Assembly: GCA_022828595.1 (NCBI GenBank)
Contig: JAKGHH010000006.1
Coordinates: forward strand, 13,884,499 to 13,948,498
Direction: 5' to 3'
DNA length: 64,000 bases
Source of the DNA: Nelumbo lutea
Lineage: Eukaryota > Streptophyta > Magnoliopsida > Proteales > Nelumbonaceae
Part shown: positions 46,199-57,001 of the stretch, in pieces
Numbering within the stretch: the first letter of the stretch is position 1
Layout: each line of letters starts with the position of its first letter
The notes under the pieces: generated by a model
What the model was told of the DNA's origin: nothing
The model's database searches: none
The model's input: the letters and a program-made list of their open reading frames with translations, nothing else
Program-made: the position numbers and the translations under genes

Positions 46199-46738
46199 TA
46201 CCTTCGAAGGACAAAAGAGTTTTGTCTGGTATTCGATGGTAGTTCACTACAAGTTCTAGGGTATATTGATGTCGATTTCCAGTCGGATCTAGATGATAGA
46301 AAGTCTACATCTCGGTATGTCTTCACGATAGGATCGTGTTCTGTTTACTGGAAAAGCAGCAAACAGGGGTCCACTGCAGATTCCACAACCGAGGCCGAGT
46401 ACATTGCCGCAAGTGAAGCTGCCAAGGAAGCCGTGTGGATGAAGAAATTCATACACGAATTGGGAGTGATTTCGTCTAGCACATCACCCATCCCATTGTT
46501 GTGTGACAACAATGGAGCGATCGCCCAGGCTAAAGAGCCTCGGGCCCACTCGAAGTCAAAGCACATCGAGAGAAAGTACCATGTACCACGGGAGATCGTT
46601 GGTAGAGGGGACATCCTAATTCAGAAGGTAGTATCAGCGGATAATGTGGCAGATACATTGATTGAGCCATTGACATAGAAGGTGTTTGAGAAACATGTGG
46701 AAAGTATGGGACTCCGACTTGTACCAGATTGGACCTAA
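46199..46738 (+). pseudogene. Copia-1 RNase H
   Basis: After a stop the sequence continues with 'LGYIDVDFQSDLDDRKSTSR', 'STTEAEYIAASEAAKEAVWM', 'LLCDNNGAIAQAKEP' and 'HSKSKHIERKYH', the complete acidic and His set of the copia RNase H. The frame 46433-46678 covers the C-terminus. A stop at 46676-46678 precedes the last residues. Just downstream, 'gcaagtgggagc' forms the polypurine tract before the 3' LTR. Confidence 0.9.
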
Positions 46739-46740
46739 GT

Positions 46741-46752
46741 GCAAGTGGGAGC
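46741..46752 (+). promoter_or_regulatory. Copia-1 polypurine tract
   Basis: GCAAGTGGGAGC lies immediately before the 3' LTR start at 46753. Confidence 0.75.
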
Positions 46753-47371
46753 TATTAGACAGTTTTGTATGCCCTTAGCTTCAATCCGATTTGATGAACT
46801 TTTATTATTTAGTGTAAATAAATAAAGTGCATGTTTGATTCATATTGTTTAGTATAATTCTGTGTAAGACCCTAAAACTGGACACTTATAGAGACTCGTG
46901 TTAGTTTTAAACGTTTGTAGCAGATTGGATAAGCCTGGGGAGATTTATCCTGCCAAGGCTGATATTGGTGTGCCACCAAGTGTTGGGATGGCCTGTCTCG
47001 GCCACTAGGGTAAGACCCACGGCACATGCAGTATGGGATTACTGGAATCCTTGAACCGGACCAGATTTCCAGTATTGTCCTGGACCTTGGAGACAGATGG
47101 GCAAAACTAGAAAGTTACACCTGACCCCTAGACTCGATTATGACACTTCACTAGGTGTTGGATCGGGATGTCTTTGATATGCTAATCAGTGAGGTCCTTA
47201 GCGGGGAGCAAAACCTGTGTATGTTGGGACAGTCTGAGAATTCATCTGAGTGGGTGATCATAGTGACAGGATCAGCCCCTTTGTCGGACAAAGGTAATGA
47301 TCGGGAATGCACTCTCTCTGATGGAAACCAAACTGCTGGCAGTTGATTTCAATCATTAGAATTTTGTTTTG

Positions 47372-47419
<48 letters not shown>

Positions 47420-48725
47420 GTATATACGGTTTCAAAGTGTTTGCAAATGGTTTTAATTCCCGGGATCCTTGTGAGTGGAGAGTGCGGCACTGTTCCTTGC
47501 AGCCAAGGGAGAGGTCATCTCTTGTCGGGCAGTGCTTGATCATTAAGGGCTGGGAGGTTAAGTGTAAGACCATTTAGGATAGTACCTGATGGGCTAATCT
47601 TGCAGATGCCCACAGTCCTTGGGTTTTTATAAGATGGCTTGGCCCATGGACCATTTAATGTAAGTGTTGGGCCCATAGGGTCCATGTGATGGGCTCAGGG
47701 GTTCATTGAGCTTTTCAGTGAATTCAGCTGGGCCTTGTAATAAATGTTGGGCCGAACCCATGTGGTTGGTGTGTAGATCAATGCTTGGGTCGCGTGCCAT
47801 ACAAAGAAGCCCAACTAGGCAGCAGATTGGAAACTTGTTAAGCACTGAACACTTAATGGGCCAAAAGCCCATTTTGAGCTAGGCTGATATGATCACTCAT
47901 CTATGGGGCGGATCTAAGATTAATGTTAGCAAAAGGAATGGACCTTTAACCTTATCCACTCTAGGAGACCAAATTCAAATTAGATTTGAATCTGGTAAAA
48001 CTCCTGATAAGATTAGGAGTAAACTAATTTAATTTGTAGATAGGATTAAGATCATCCCCTATCCCAATACTGATTTGGATTGGGATAACTCCTAATTAGG
48101 AGGCTTCTTAATCAAGAAGAAAAAGAGGAGAAACCCAAAGAGAAAAAAAAAAGATTTTCGAACCAAGGGTTCAAGCAAGAAAGCTTCCTACGAATTGGGA
48201 TTTGGATCTCATTCACACTCTAGAGAGAAGAGAAGCAATTCATCCATCTTCGTCCTAGGAGTTCTCCTCCAACCGTTGCCATTCTTCCTTACAAGATTCG
48301 ATCTTTGAAGAAGAAAGAGATCAAGAAATTGTTTCTTGACATCAGTCTTGCAAAAAGATTGTAAAAGATTTGGTGCTCAGAGTTTCCAGAGGGTTCTTGA
48401 GAAGGATCCAGTGTGTGGGACACATTCTACTGGTTCCGTTCCACCTACAGTTGTGTCAGCTTCAGCAGGAGCGGATCTTGGTGTCTTCTTTGGGCGTGAA
48501 CACCAACTTTGGGAGATACTGTTTCTCAGGATCAGGTATAATCCTCCCTTTTCCTTTTGGTTCAAATCTGGTTCGGTTATGGTTCAAGTAGGATCCTTGA
48601 ATATTGTATTCTGAATTTAGGGTATACGATTCCCAGTTGGGAGAAGGTAGGAAAATTTTTTGAAATTTGCCCACCCATTCCGCAACCTTTATGGCATCCA
48701 TTAGATGGATCCTACCATTCTTTTA
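46753..48725 (+). repeat. Copia-1 3' LTR
   Basis: 1973 bp, matching 39315-41273. Its (AT)n tract (about 47373-47415) is about twice as long as in the 5' LTR and includes GT interruptions. It ends 'ccattctttta' followed by the GGGGC duplication. Frames inside it are not genes. Confidence 0.93.
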
Positions 48726-49564
48726 GGGGCATCGATTTACTTGGGCCATTCCCACCAGCAACAGATGGGAGAAAGTTCTTAGTAGTATTAGTGGACTACT
48801 TCACCAAGTGGGTAGAAGCTGAACCCCTTGTAACGATCACAGCCTGGAACGTCCAAATCTTCTTTTGGAAGAACATCATGTGCCATTTCGGGTTACCTCG
48901 GGTATTGATTTCTGTCAACGACAAGCAGTTCATGGACATCAAATTCCAAGACTGGTGACAAGACATGGGAATCCAACAGAATTTTACTTCAGTCACACAC
49001 TCTCAAGCAAACGGTCAGGCAGAAGTCACAAACAGAGCCATCGTCTGTGGACTAAAGGCACGGCTGGACCGAGCTAAAGGGTTATGGGCAGATGAGCTAC
49101 CCCATGTTCTATGGGCCTACCGGACTACGGAGAAGACCGCCACTGGAGAAACACCCTTCAACCTCACCTATGGCACCAAAGTAGTTATCCCCGCAGAGAT
49201 CGAAGTCCCTACGCTGCGACTAGAAGCATACATTGACCAGACAAATGAAGATGAGCTCCGTTCCAACCTCGATCTACTCAACGAAGTAAAGGACCTTGCG
49301 TACATCAAGACTGCAGCCTACCAGCAGAGAGTAGATCGATACTATAACGCTAGGGTCAAGAAGCGGAACCTCCGCGTTGGCGACCTGGTTCTTTGTAAGG
49401 TTATGGTACCTGATCCCAACGCTTGCAAGCTTGGGTCTAACTGGGAAGGACATTATCAAGTGAAACGAATACTCAGGGAAGGAACGTATGAGCTCGAGAC
49501 CCTCGAAGGGAAACGAGTACCTCGGGCATGGAATATTGTCAACTTAAGACAATACTATCTGTAA
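48726..49564 (+). pseudogene. Tat-2 integrase core and C-terminus
   Basis: It continues from 39309 in phase: 'IDLLGPFPPATDGRKFLVVL' with the first Asp, 'PRVLISVNDKQFMD' where the second catalytic Asp is expected, a stop near 48957, then the open frame 48965-49564 (199 aa) with 'THSQANGQAEVTNRAI' (catalytic Glu), 'LPHVLWAYRTTEKTATGETP' and C-terminal 'RRNLRVGDLVL'-like and 'LGSNWEGHYQVK' blocks. Apart from the stop it is well preserved. It would insert element DNA. Confidence 0.9.
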
Positions 49565-50476
49565 CAACTGAGTAGGCCACGAACCACTCCCCGAGCCTAA
49601 GGGCCAAAATGCCAAGCTAACATGACCTCGGCGCAATAAGACCTAGTTGCCTCTATGGCATGGGCAAAGTCCAGGAGAATGGATTATAAGTTGCTCCTCC
49701 AGCCTAAGGGCTAAAATGCCGAGCTAATGAAAGACCTCGGCAGCATACAAGACCTACTTGCCTCATCGACATAGGCTAAATACTTGCGATGCCTAAGGCA
49801 CAAGCAGTTCGGGTGAGAACCTTGTGACGGATAGCCTACCCTGGCATGCAACAAATTGAACCTGTAAAGGACAAACTGGTGTCAACTTAACCCAGGTGCA
49901 GACATGTCGAGCATGTACCCTACTATGTCACTCACCTCAGTGTACACAAGGCTACCCCTACCAAGTATTGGAGTATAGTTCGGGACCACGACAGTTAAGG
50001 AACACCCACTTCGGGTATGTAGCTCTAGTAGCTCGGGTGTTGAGATCGCCTTAGCAAAGATAAAGAGTGCACACCATACTTAGAAGGTAAAGAAGAACTT
50101 TCATTACCATTTCAAAAAAAATGATAAAGAAATAGCCAAGCTAAGCAGCTTGGGAAAGTTTAATAGTCATAGGGCACAACCACCCAACAAAGGATCTTTG
50201 AAAGACCGGGTTTATGGCACCCGGGAGCCACCAGAAGTCGAGGAAAAACACCACCTCAAGGATCCGCCTCCCCATCCTTGTCCTCCGGGGAGTCAGGCTC
50301 CTCTTCCTCCGCTTGATCCGCGGTATCGGGAGACAAGCCCTTCATAGTGATGCCGTCGAGGTTGAGCCCGGAGAACTTCTTCCGAACCAACCATCGGTAG
50401 AGCTTAAATCCAGAGTGGTATGAACTTGAGCCATATTACACCTGGTGGTCGTGGTATTCCTATGAGTCTTAGAAAT
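49565..50476. other. Tat-2 spacer with an imperfect tandem repeat
   Basis: Two units of about 104 bp (49594-49693 and 49700-49795) share 'gcctaagggc', 'aaaatgcc', 'gagctaa', 'gacctcgg' and 'gacctacttgcctc'. The rest up to 50476 is spacer and the 3' flank of the antisense gene. No gene is supported on the plus strand. Confidence 0.6.
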
Positions 50477-51936
50477 CCCAGACCGCCTTCTCTCGTTCAG
50501 CCTCCACCATCCGATCAAAATTTCGAGTCCGATCAAGAAGAGTGGACTCCAGGTCCCACACCTACTGCCGGAGGATCTCCCTCTCTGTCGCCACCCTCGA
50601 CGATTCCTCCTGGTAACGCACACTCTCTTCAGAAAGCCGGGCAATTTGGGCCTCCTGGTCACAGACGAGCAGCCCCTGAGATTCACTCCCCTTGCGAGTG
50701 TGATGGAGCTTGCCTCGAATCCAGTCAAACTCGCCCTGGAGCTTCTTATTAGTGGCCCGCTGGTCGAGGGCGTCGACGTGGTGGATGCGCGTCTGGAGAG
50801 CCATAGCGTGGATGGCGATATTCACCTGCCAATAGAAAAGAAGATAAGAGGACAACAAAAGGAAGCAAAATGAGAGAAGAAGAAAGGAAAGAATCACCTA
50901 CCAACATGCAGTGGGAGGAGGCGAACGCAGCAAGGTCCCCGGGCTCCATATTCCCCCAATGGGCAACGTTGTTGTTGTTAATCGCCTTTTGGCTCCTCCG
51001 GTGAGCCACAGTGTAGTCGTTCACCCCTACCCAATTCCCCATTGGGAACTGAGGGTAGGGAGATGGCTGGAAAGGGTTACGGGGAGTAGCCCCCTACTGT
51101 GGGAGTTCGCCCCCTCCGAGACCAGCCCCACTAGTTCCCTCAGGAGGAGGTGGCGAGATCTCAGGCGGAGGGGAGGAAAAAGTCAGCTCGACAGATCCGA
51201 ACTCAGTACCCCCGAGGTGGGAGTCCGGTCGGGGCGCGACCTCTTCACCTGGCACCCCTGGTTACTTGAGAGAAGGCGGCGCGAATCGATACCAGACATG
51301 ATGGCTGCCAAAAAAAATCACAATATTATTTCGATAAGAACGAGAAATATGCATATACATAAGAACACAATGTCGTGACAAAAGCCACGCAACTTAAAAG
51401 GTCAACCTACCCAGGCTCAGGCCGCCCAACACGAGCTTCTCCTCGACCAAGTAGTCTGAGTAGAGGAAGCCTATTAATGCCCCGGACAACATCATTTTCT
51501 GAGTTTCAGGGTCCAGCTCGACCCCGGAGTCCTGGATGGCGCCCCTCCAAGAAGTAGGGATGGGCCACCCTTCAGGGTTACGGACCAAGAAATAATCCCG
51601 CTTTCAGGTGGGAATTTTTTTTGGAAGCTCATGTAAGAGCTTGTAGCCACGACGGGGAGAGAAGTGGTAGAGGCGCCTCTCTGGCGGAGCCTCGGGAGTG
51701 GCATTCTTTATATAGAGGATGGCGGAAAAGATGTCTAGACTCAAGGGAAGACAATATTCCCAACACAAGAATATCATCCCAACCAAGTTCCGGATGGCAT
51801 TGGGATGGAGTTGGTCAATAGTGACATTAAAGTGGTTTAGCACCTCCACTATCAAGGGGTGTAGAGGGAGACGTAGGTCAGTCTCGAGTTGTTCTTGGTA
51901 AATGACTAAAAGCCACTCCTGCACATTTTGGGGAAT
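50477..51936 (-). pseudogene. Antisense 'Transposase_28'-like plus coiled-coil gene in Tat-2 (spliced, decayed)
   Basis: This gene runs opposite to gag-pol. An acceptor (CTTTTCAG) at 51937 opens an exon 51936-51411 encoding 'LRLPLHPLIVEVLNHFNVTI', then 'DQLHPNAIRNLVG' and 'YHFSPRRGYKLLHELP', the pattern of the putative gypsy-type transposon domain (PF04195-like). One stop lies near 51601. A candidate intron (51410-51305) leads to a Pro-rich exon with a frameshift near 51183. A 76-bp intron (50901-50826, GTAGGT..GGCAG) then joins in phase to a coiled coil ('LDQRATNKKLQGEFDWIRGK', 'EAQIARLSEESVRYQEESSR') continuing past one stop to 50477. Upstream exons were not found. The function is unknown; similar antisense genes are known in some Tat elements. 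Confidence 0.75.
50826..50901 (-). other. Predicted 76-bp intron in the Tat-2 antisense gene
   Basis: The donor GTAGGT follows the codon ending at 50902, and a long T/C-rich tract precedes the acceptor TTGGCAG ending at 50826. Splicing is phase 0 and switches from the frame of 51042-50749 to the frame of 50897-50562, where the coiled coil begins with 'VNIAIHAMALQTRI'. Confidence 0.68.
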
Positions 51937-52080
51937 CTGAAAAGTTAGAAAAGTCAGAAAATCTCTTGATTCTCATGGACGCATTTAATGCGAGTAGTCA
52001 ATCAAGTTTGAATTTCGGTCAAATCAGCCCATCATGTTTCATGAACTCCTCGCGCTAAGGCAGTGCTCTTAGCACAAGGA
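51937..52080. other. Upstream flank of Tat-2 antisense gene
   Basis: A pyrimidine-rich acceptor region (51937-51970, minus) suggests that a further upstream exon or 5' leader lies here. No coding exon was identified. Confidence 0.4.
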
Positions 52081-52092
52081 GTTGGGGGCAAT
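52081..52092 (+). promoter_or_regulatory. Tat-2 polypurine tract
   Basis: GTTGGGGGCAAT directly precedes the 3' LTR start TGATGGAGG at 52093. Confidence 0.75.
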
Positions 52093-52994
52093 TGATGGAG
52101 GACAGTTTGACCCGACCTATGAAATGATGACACATGGACACTGACTCAGCGCAAGCAACAACTCAGTATTATAGCCTAGTGACAGGCCCATAAAGTAGCT
52201 CGCTACATCATAGCCCGAAACAGGAGAAGCTCACCACAACACGAACTCCAGGTTCCCAGAGCTACCTTTGAAGGGATGCCCCAAGGGAACTTTAGCTCAC
52301 GAATGAGCTGCCTGGCCTGCACCTCCTCCCTAGGGCTAAGGCACCCCGAGCTACCTCCGAGCTCGGGGTCCCCTGACCTTTCCTAATACCCAAGCTCCTC
52401 CTAGTGGATCTAGGGTCACTCCCAGACATGAACACACCGATTCGCTCATAGGTACCCTGAGGTGAAGACACCTCGGGCTAGATAGCTCGGGCTAGACAAC
52501 TCGGGTTAGGCTGCCACAGGCAGCTCGTTGCTTATAAGATAGCCCGACACAGGGTAGCTCGGCATGTCGCAGGAGAATCTCCTGCCCAATTATCGTACCC
52601 GACAAGTCTGGGGACAGCAGCCATGTTCCTCTCCAGACATCGTTGTGCCAGCCACCTTTAGAGGGTGCTTTACACCCGGCAGGCACGTACCATGCGGTGA
52701 CAGCCCCGCGCGTGCCACCTCAGCCCTGCCAGTAATGGCTGTGGCAGGCTGACAGTGGCGGTTATACCCGTCCTGTCAGAGGCCAATGGGCCTTACACAA
52801 CGGATTTCTGTTATAAGAAGCTTAGTATTAAGGAGGACAGGTATGATCATTATCATCTTCTACACTCGCGCTATCTGCACTCTTAGCCTTGATTTTCTCC
52901 TTGCTTCTCAGGGGATTCTTCTTCTTCTCCATCTCAGGTATCTTCCAGGAGCCACATAAGTGCCGGCTAGGAGTGACCGGATCGCGCTACATCA
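52093..52994 (+). repeat. Tat-2 3' LTR
   Basis: 902 bp, matching 32928-33814, ending ACATCA before GTTAT (52995-52999). Indels relative to the 5' copy lie near 52155-52220 (extra here) and near 52910 (about 50 bp missing here). Confidence 0.92.
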
Positions 52995-53775
52995 GTTATC
53001 ATAGCACAAGAAATATCTGCAATTCCCGGTAGCAGACTAGAAACAACCTATACATCCTTGGATGATTTCATATTCTATCAAAACACTTTCTCATCAACCA
53101 AAAGGACCCCCAATACTCAACCAAGTCCAAAGACTAAAGAAAATAGGTTACCAAATGGTTACGAGACACAGGGAGGCCAAAAATTATATAAGGCTTAGAA
53201 AATTATGGGACCACTTCCCATCACTCCCAAAATGTAAAATGACCCAAATGGTCTAGGTTTTATAGTAGAAAACCCCATTAGATATGTTGTATAAGGCTTG
53301 ACATCAGATTTGGAGTTCATGTGATTTTCATTGAAAAATCCACAAAAAATCATATAAGTTTCAACCAAAAACAAGAGTCATACAAAAAACTTCTAAAATC
53401 AGGGTGAACCAAACCATGTAGGAGTCATTGACTACCGCCATCGCCTGTATGGACTACTGATGCCATTCGACAACGGTCTAACATCAGTAACTCATTTCAT
53501 GGGAGAAGATCAATAAGAAAGTTACTCCTATAAGCCTCTACCTACTTTGGTTCCAAGTGATAAATCTAGGGTTTGTAGAAGAAGAGAAGAGGGGAGAAGA
53601 AGACGAAGGAGGAGAAGATGAGAAAGAAGGATGTGTTTCTTACTGTTCACACCTTCAAAAATACTATTTTTACTTTGAAGGAAACATTACAAGAAAGCCC
53701 ATACTTGCCCAAATACAAAAGGATGATGAAAATACTGAAACACCCTTTCCCAAACATTCTCAATAGAGGTTAAGT
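52995..53775 (-). other. Copia gag start (52995-53040) and unassigned flank
   Basis: The first 45 bases encode (minus) the residues preceding the gag block at 32700-32927. The remainder has a minus-strand low-complexity purine/pyrimidine tract (53557-53635) and no recognisable gene. Confidence 0.45.
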
Positions 53776-55865
53776 TGGTTCTCCAACTTCTTGAGGAGTA
53801 TCCTTTATGATTCTCGATGAGATATCCTAAGGTACAACATGCACAACCTTAGGTGAAGTTTCTTGAGGGTGCTTTGTGATGTTATTAGGTCTTAGGTACT
53901 AATTTCCCTAAGACCCTCGCCTCTTTGCCTTTATTCTCAGTCAAGAAGAGATTGAAAACAATGCTTCTCCAAGGTCTCAGAACTTTAAGCAATCCAGAAA
54001 AACTAAAAAATACTTCCCTTTCGTATGTACCTTGTTAAAAGTTTTCCAGTAGCTAGGGATAAGATAGAATGAAGTTTAAATGGGTTCTTGAGCTAGGGAA
54101 TGCTTTTGGTTGCAACAACTTCCACTTGAAAATGGAGGAGGTGAATTTGGAATCTAAGGTTTAGAGTACCTCTGGATTTTGGGTGAACACGAGGTAGTAT
54201 ATGGGCTGGAAGAAAGCTCTTTTCCCTCTTTTCCATCCTCCTTTTGTCTCTTTCTCTCCTTAGGGGCCTCCCTCAGGTTTCCTTCCCCTCTTCTTCTCTT
54301 TTCCCCTTCTTTTAAGCTCGAATTATATCAGTACTTATAGAGAAAGGGAGGGGGTCAAGTCTGAATTCGTTCAACTACAGTGCTTAGGATTCAATAGAGT
54401 TTTTTTACACAAATAGGTAATGATTCTTCAAAAAATAGATGCTCAGCCAAGCTTCCCTATTTGGTGAAACATTTTCTTTGATTTGGGGCAGGGGTGGTTT
54501 TCATGGGTTTTGTGTGTCCAAAGGGAGCTTGGGGCGTGCCTATCATGGCAGTCTCATATTTGGGGCTGTCAGTGGCAGAAAATGTAAATTTGATGAACTT
54601 TTAAATGCGGTTTTTTTCTTTTCTTAGCTTTAAGTGGGGGTACGTTTGGGTTTTTTAGGTCTATTAGGCTCAATTTCATTGCTCCAGGTGTTCTAATGGG
54701 TTAGTTAAAGGGTTGGCATTAGTCCCTACCCTCTTAAGGTCCTAGGTTGGGACTGCTGATGTGGCGATTTAATCTGACTTGTCAAAATTGTATATTTCTA
54801 GTTTAATAGTCAAATAGATGAATTAGGATGTTAAATTTGATGTGCTAGAGTTTTTTGAGTCTTTGAACATAGTGTGATGTTTTATTAATCAAATAGGCTT
54901 GGGATGATTGAGATCTATGGCTAACAAGTTCGGATTAATGAGATTTGTTGAAATATAATCTTTGTTTGATGAATGGTCAAATAGGGGAATTTTGGGATGA
55001 AATTTGGTGGGTTGGCACTTTTGAATGTCTTGAATCTAGTGGAAGTTATAGATCTTTGATAAGAGGTTTGAATTAATGGATTTAGTTCAGATCATGGTCT
55101 TAGCTTATGGTTTTCCAATTAAAGAGAGGGTCTGAAATGGAATCTTACTTTTTCAATGGTCACTGGGGGTGTTTGGTTGTGAAATTTGACGTGGTGGGGG
55201 CTTTTTTGGGTCTCCGAATATAGTGGTAAGTTCTGTTTGGTCATATGAAGTTGGGATAATAAGTGATAAGCTTTACTTGATGAGATTTGTTGAAATAGAA
55301 TCTTGGACTGATGGTGGGTGAAATGGGGGAATTTTGAGCTACAATTTGGTGGGTAGATATGGATTAAGGGGAGGAGTCAAGTGGATGGTTCTGATTTGAA
55401 AAAGATATAGTCGATCTTGGTAATTGTTTAGGGCCATCAAAATGGGATCTTGATGTTTTTGCAGTTGGTTGTCATAGATTTGTGTTGGGATTAACTGGTT
55501 GATTGTTTCTTAGTGATCTTAAGGTGATGGATGTGTTGGATTTGATTTTGGGAAGTTGGCGTTTGAAAATCACATAGATCGAGGCCATTAGAAAGGGAGT
55601 TAGCGTGATGAACAATGGATCTTTGGAGTTTAGTCATGAAAATTGATGTGTAACTAAGTTATAGTTTCCAAGTCTGGGGATGGTGTTTAATCAGACGTTG
55701 ATGTTGAACTCAAGGTTCTATTTGTCCTGTTGATTATGTCAAAGGAGGGTATTTCGGGTTTTGAAAAGTTTCAATTTGATGTTGTTGTGTTTCTAAGTTT
55801 TTGGGTCTAAGAAGAGGGTACAAAGATGTAGGGTGAAGGGATTGAGCAAAAATTGGGTGCTGACA
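53776..55865 (-). mobile_element. TGTCAG-family gypsy LTR, start portion (minus)
   Basis: The minus strand begins TGTCAGCACCCAATTTTTGC at 55865, the same start as the LTR at 3806 and the one at 62609. It runs leftwards through a T/G-rich U3, a TATA-like 'ctataagtactgatataa' (plus-strand about 54324-54341) and a purine-rich leader. Its far end was not located. It inserted into a copia integrase-RT region (55866 onward). Confidence 0.65.
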
Positions 55866-56066
55866 TGCTTCTTTACAATCTCTGGGAGTATCTCCCCAGT
55901 TCATTAACAATACCTCTAGCATTATCGACTCTCTCTATTAAGGTTTAGCCTCAACTTGAGGTTTCCTAACTAGATCTTTCCCATGTGGATCATCTCATCC
56001 TTTAGGAATATTGCACCCCTACTGATAAAAGTCTTTTTCTTTTCAGGATCATAGAAATTGTATCCC

Positions 56067-56357
56067 TTAGGCTGCATTTGGAAACGATGCAAATGGAGTG
56101 TAAATCCTGGTTTAGGGTAAATTTGCACTCTGCTTCACTTTTGCTTGTGTTTGGCAACATTACATTTATGCATTAACAAATGACGGATAACACATTTTCC
56201 AATGCAATGTTTGCATCCATTACAATTAAAAGTCTGTTCGGTAAGAAGTTAAATTGGTTTGTGCAAAACTAACTCAACTTTGCAATTTATATGAACTGTT
56301 TTACACTCTACATATTTGCATTCATACTTATTTGCATCGTTTCCAAATGCAGCCTTA
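56067..56357. mobile_element. PIF/Harbinger-like MITE A
   Basis: Element 56070-56354 (285 bp) has perfect 25-bp terminal inverted repeats beginning GGCTGCATTTGGAAACGATG. TTA lies on both sides (56067-56069 and 56355-56357). It is inserted directly beside MITE B, inside a copia integrase remnant. Confidence 0.88.
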
Positions 56358-56476
56358 GGCTCAATTTGGAAAGAGTACAAATGCAAATTTGTAGAGTGCA
56401 AAACCTTGTATTTTGTATTATTTTATATGTATTTGCACTGTACATATTTGTATTTGTACTCTTTCCAAACTGAGCC
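56358..56476. mobile_element. PIF/Harbinger-like MITE B (copy 3 of the 251/1436 family)
   Basis: A 119-bp foldback with ends GGCTCAATTTGGAAAGAGTA and its reverse complement. The left flank is TTA, the right TTG, so one base of the duplication has changed. It shares the 'tgtagagtgcaaaacc' interior with the copy at 251. Confidence 0.82.
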
Positions 56477-57001
56477 TTGGTTTTTTTGGGATACCCAATG
56501 GACAAATACACCATGTTCTGGATTCTAGCCTAATGCTTCTTGACATGTGCATAAGAGCCCTACACACATATTCTAGAGTGGGGGTTTTTGACTAGCCCAA
56601 AGCTTATAGGGAGTCCTGGGGACAGACTTAGTTAGAGCCCAATTAAGATTGTAGATAGTAGTTTGTAATGCATGACCCTAAAAGGAAATAGGTAGTCTAG
56701 CATGACTCATCATAGATTTCACCATCTCCATCCATGAGAGTTCGATTCCTCCTCTCTAAGGCACCTTTGTGCTTAGGGGTGTCGGCTGTATTGTCCATTG
56801 ATCAAAGAGAGAGATAACTCTATGCTCCTTAAGATATCCCAAGAACTCATGGCCAAGGTACTCTCCACCCCTATCAGAACTAGGAGTCCTGATGTTCATT
56901 CCCAAAAATGCATTTCTACTTCCGTCAATACTCTTTGAATTTTTCAAGAGCTTTATACTTCTGGTGCATAAGGTATATGCATCCATATCTAGAGTTGTCA
57001 T

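Larger units (their letters stand above)
39310..48730 (+). mobile_element. Copia-1: complete Ty1/copia retrotransposon with target duplication
   Basis: The element is 39315-48725 with GGGGC at 39310-39314 and 48726-48730. LTRs are nearly 2 kb and begin TGTTAGACAG (5') or TATTAGACAG (3'). A primer site follows the 5' LTR. The order gag, protease, integrase, RT, RNase H defines Ty1/copia. Long LTRs and the RT sequence suggest an Angela/Tork-like lineage, but I did not test this. It inserted into the integrase of Tat-2. Sampled LTR divergence is about 6%. Confidence 0.95.
32923..52999 (+). mobile_element. Tat-2: Ty3/gypsy (Tat lineage) retrotransposon with nested copia
   Basis: The element occupies 32928-52994 and is flanked by GTTAT (32923-32927 and 52995-52999). 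LTRs begin TGATGGAGG and end ACACCA or ACATCA. It carries gag, protease, RT, two RNase H domains, integrase and an antisense gene. A 9.4-kb copia element interrupts integrase. By eye the LTRs differ at about 8-9% of sampled positions. It is about 10.6 kb without the copia. Confidence 0.93.
55866..57001 (-). pseudogene. Copia integrase remnant carrying two MITEs
   Basis: Minus strand, from 57001: an integrase core with 'SSDRGGEYLGHEFLGYLKEH' (about 56800-56890). After shifts come an 'ALTKSVPRTPYKLW' block and 'IGYPKKTKA' near 56490-56510. Two MITEs (56070-56354, 56358-56476) interrupt it. The frame continues at 56069 as 'KGYNFYDPEKKKTFISR', the copia block that follows it. The element is cut at 55866 by a gypsy LTR. 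It contains many stops and is dead. Confidence 0.78.

Noticed and set aside
30197..55865. A single minus-strand gypsy LTR spanning both ends with everything nested inside
   Set aside because: The termini fit the family, but the flanks CTAAT and TGCTT do not form a target duplication, so I list the two ends separately.
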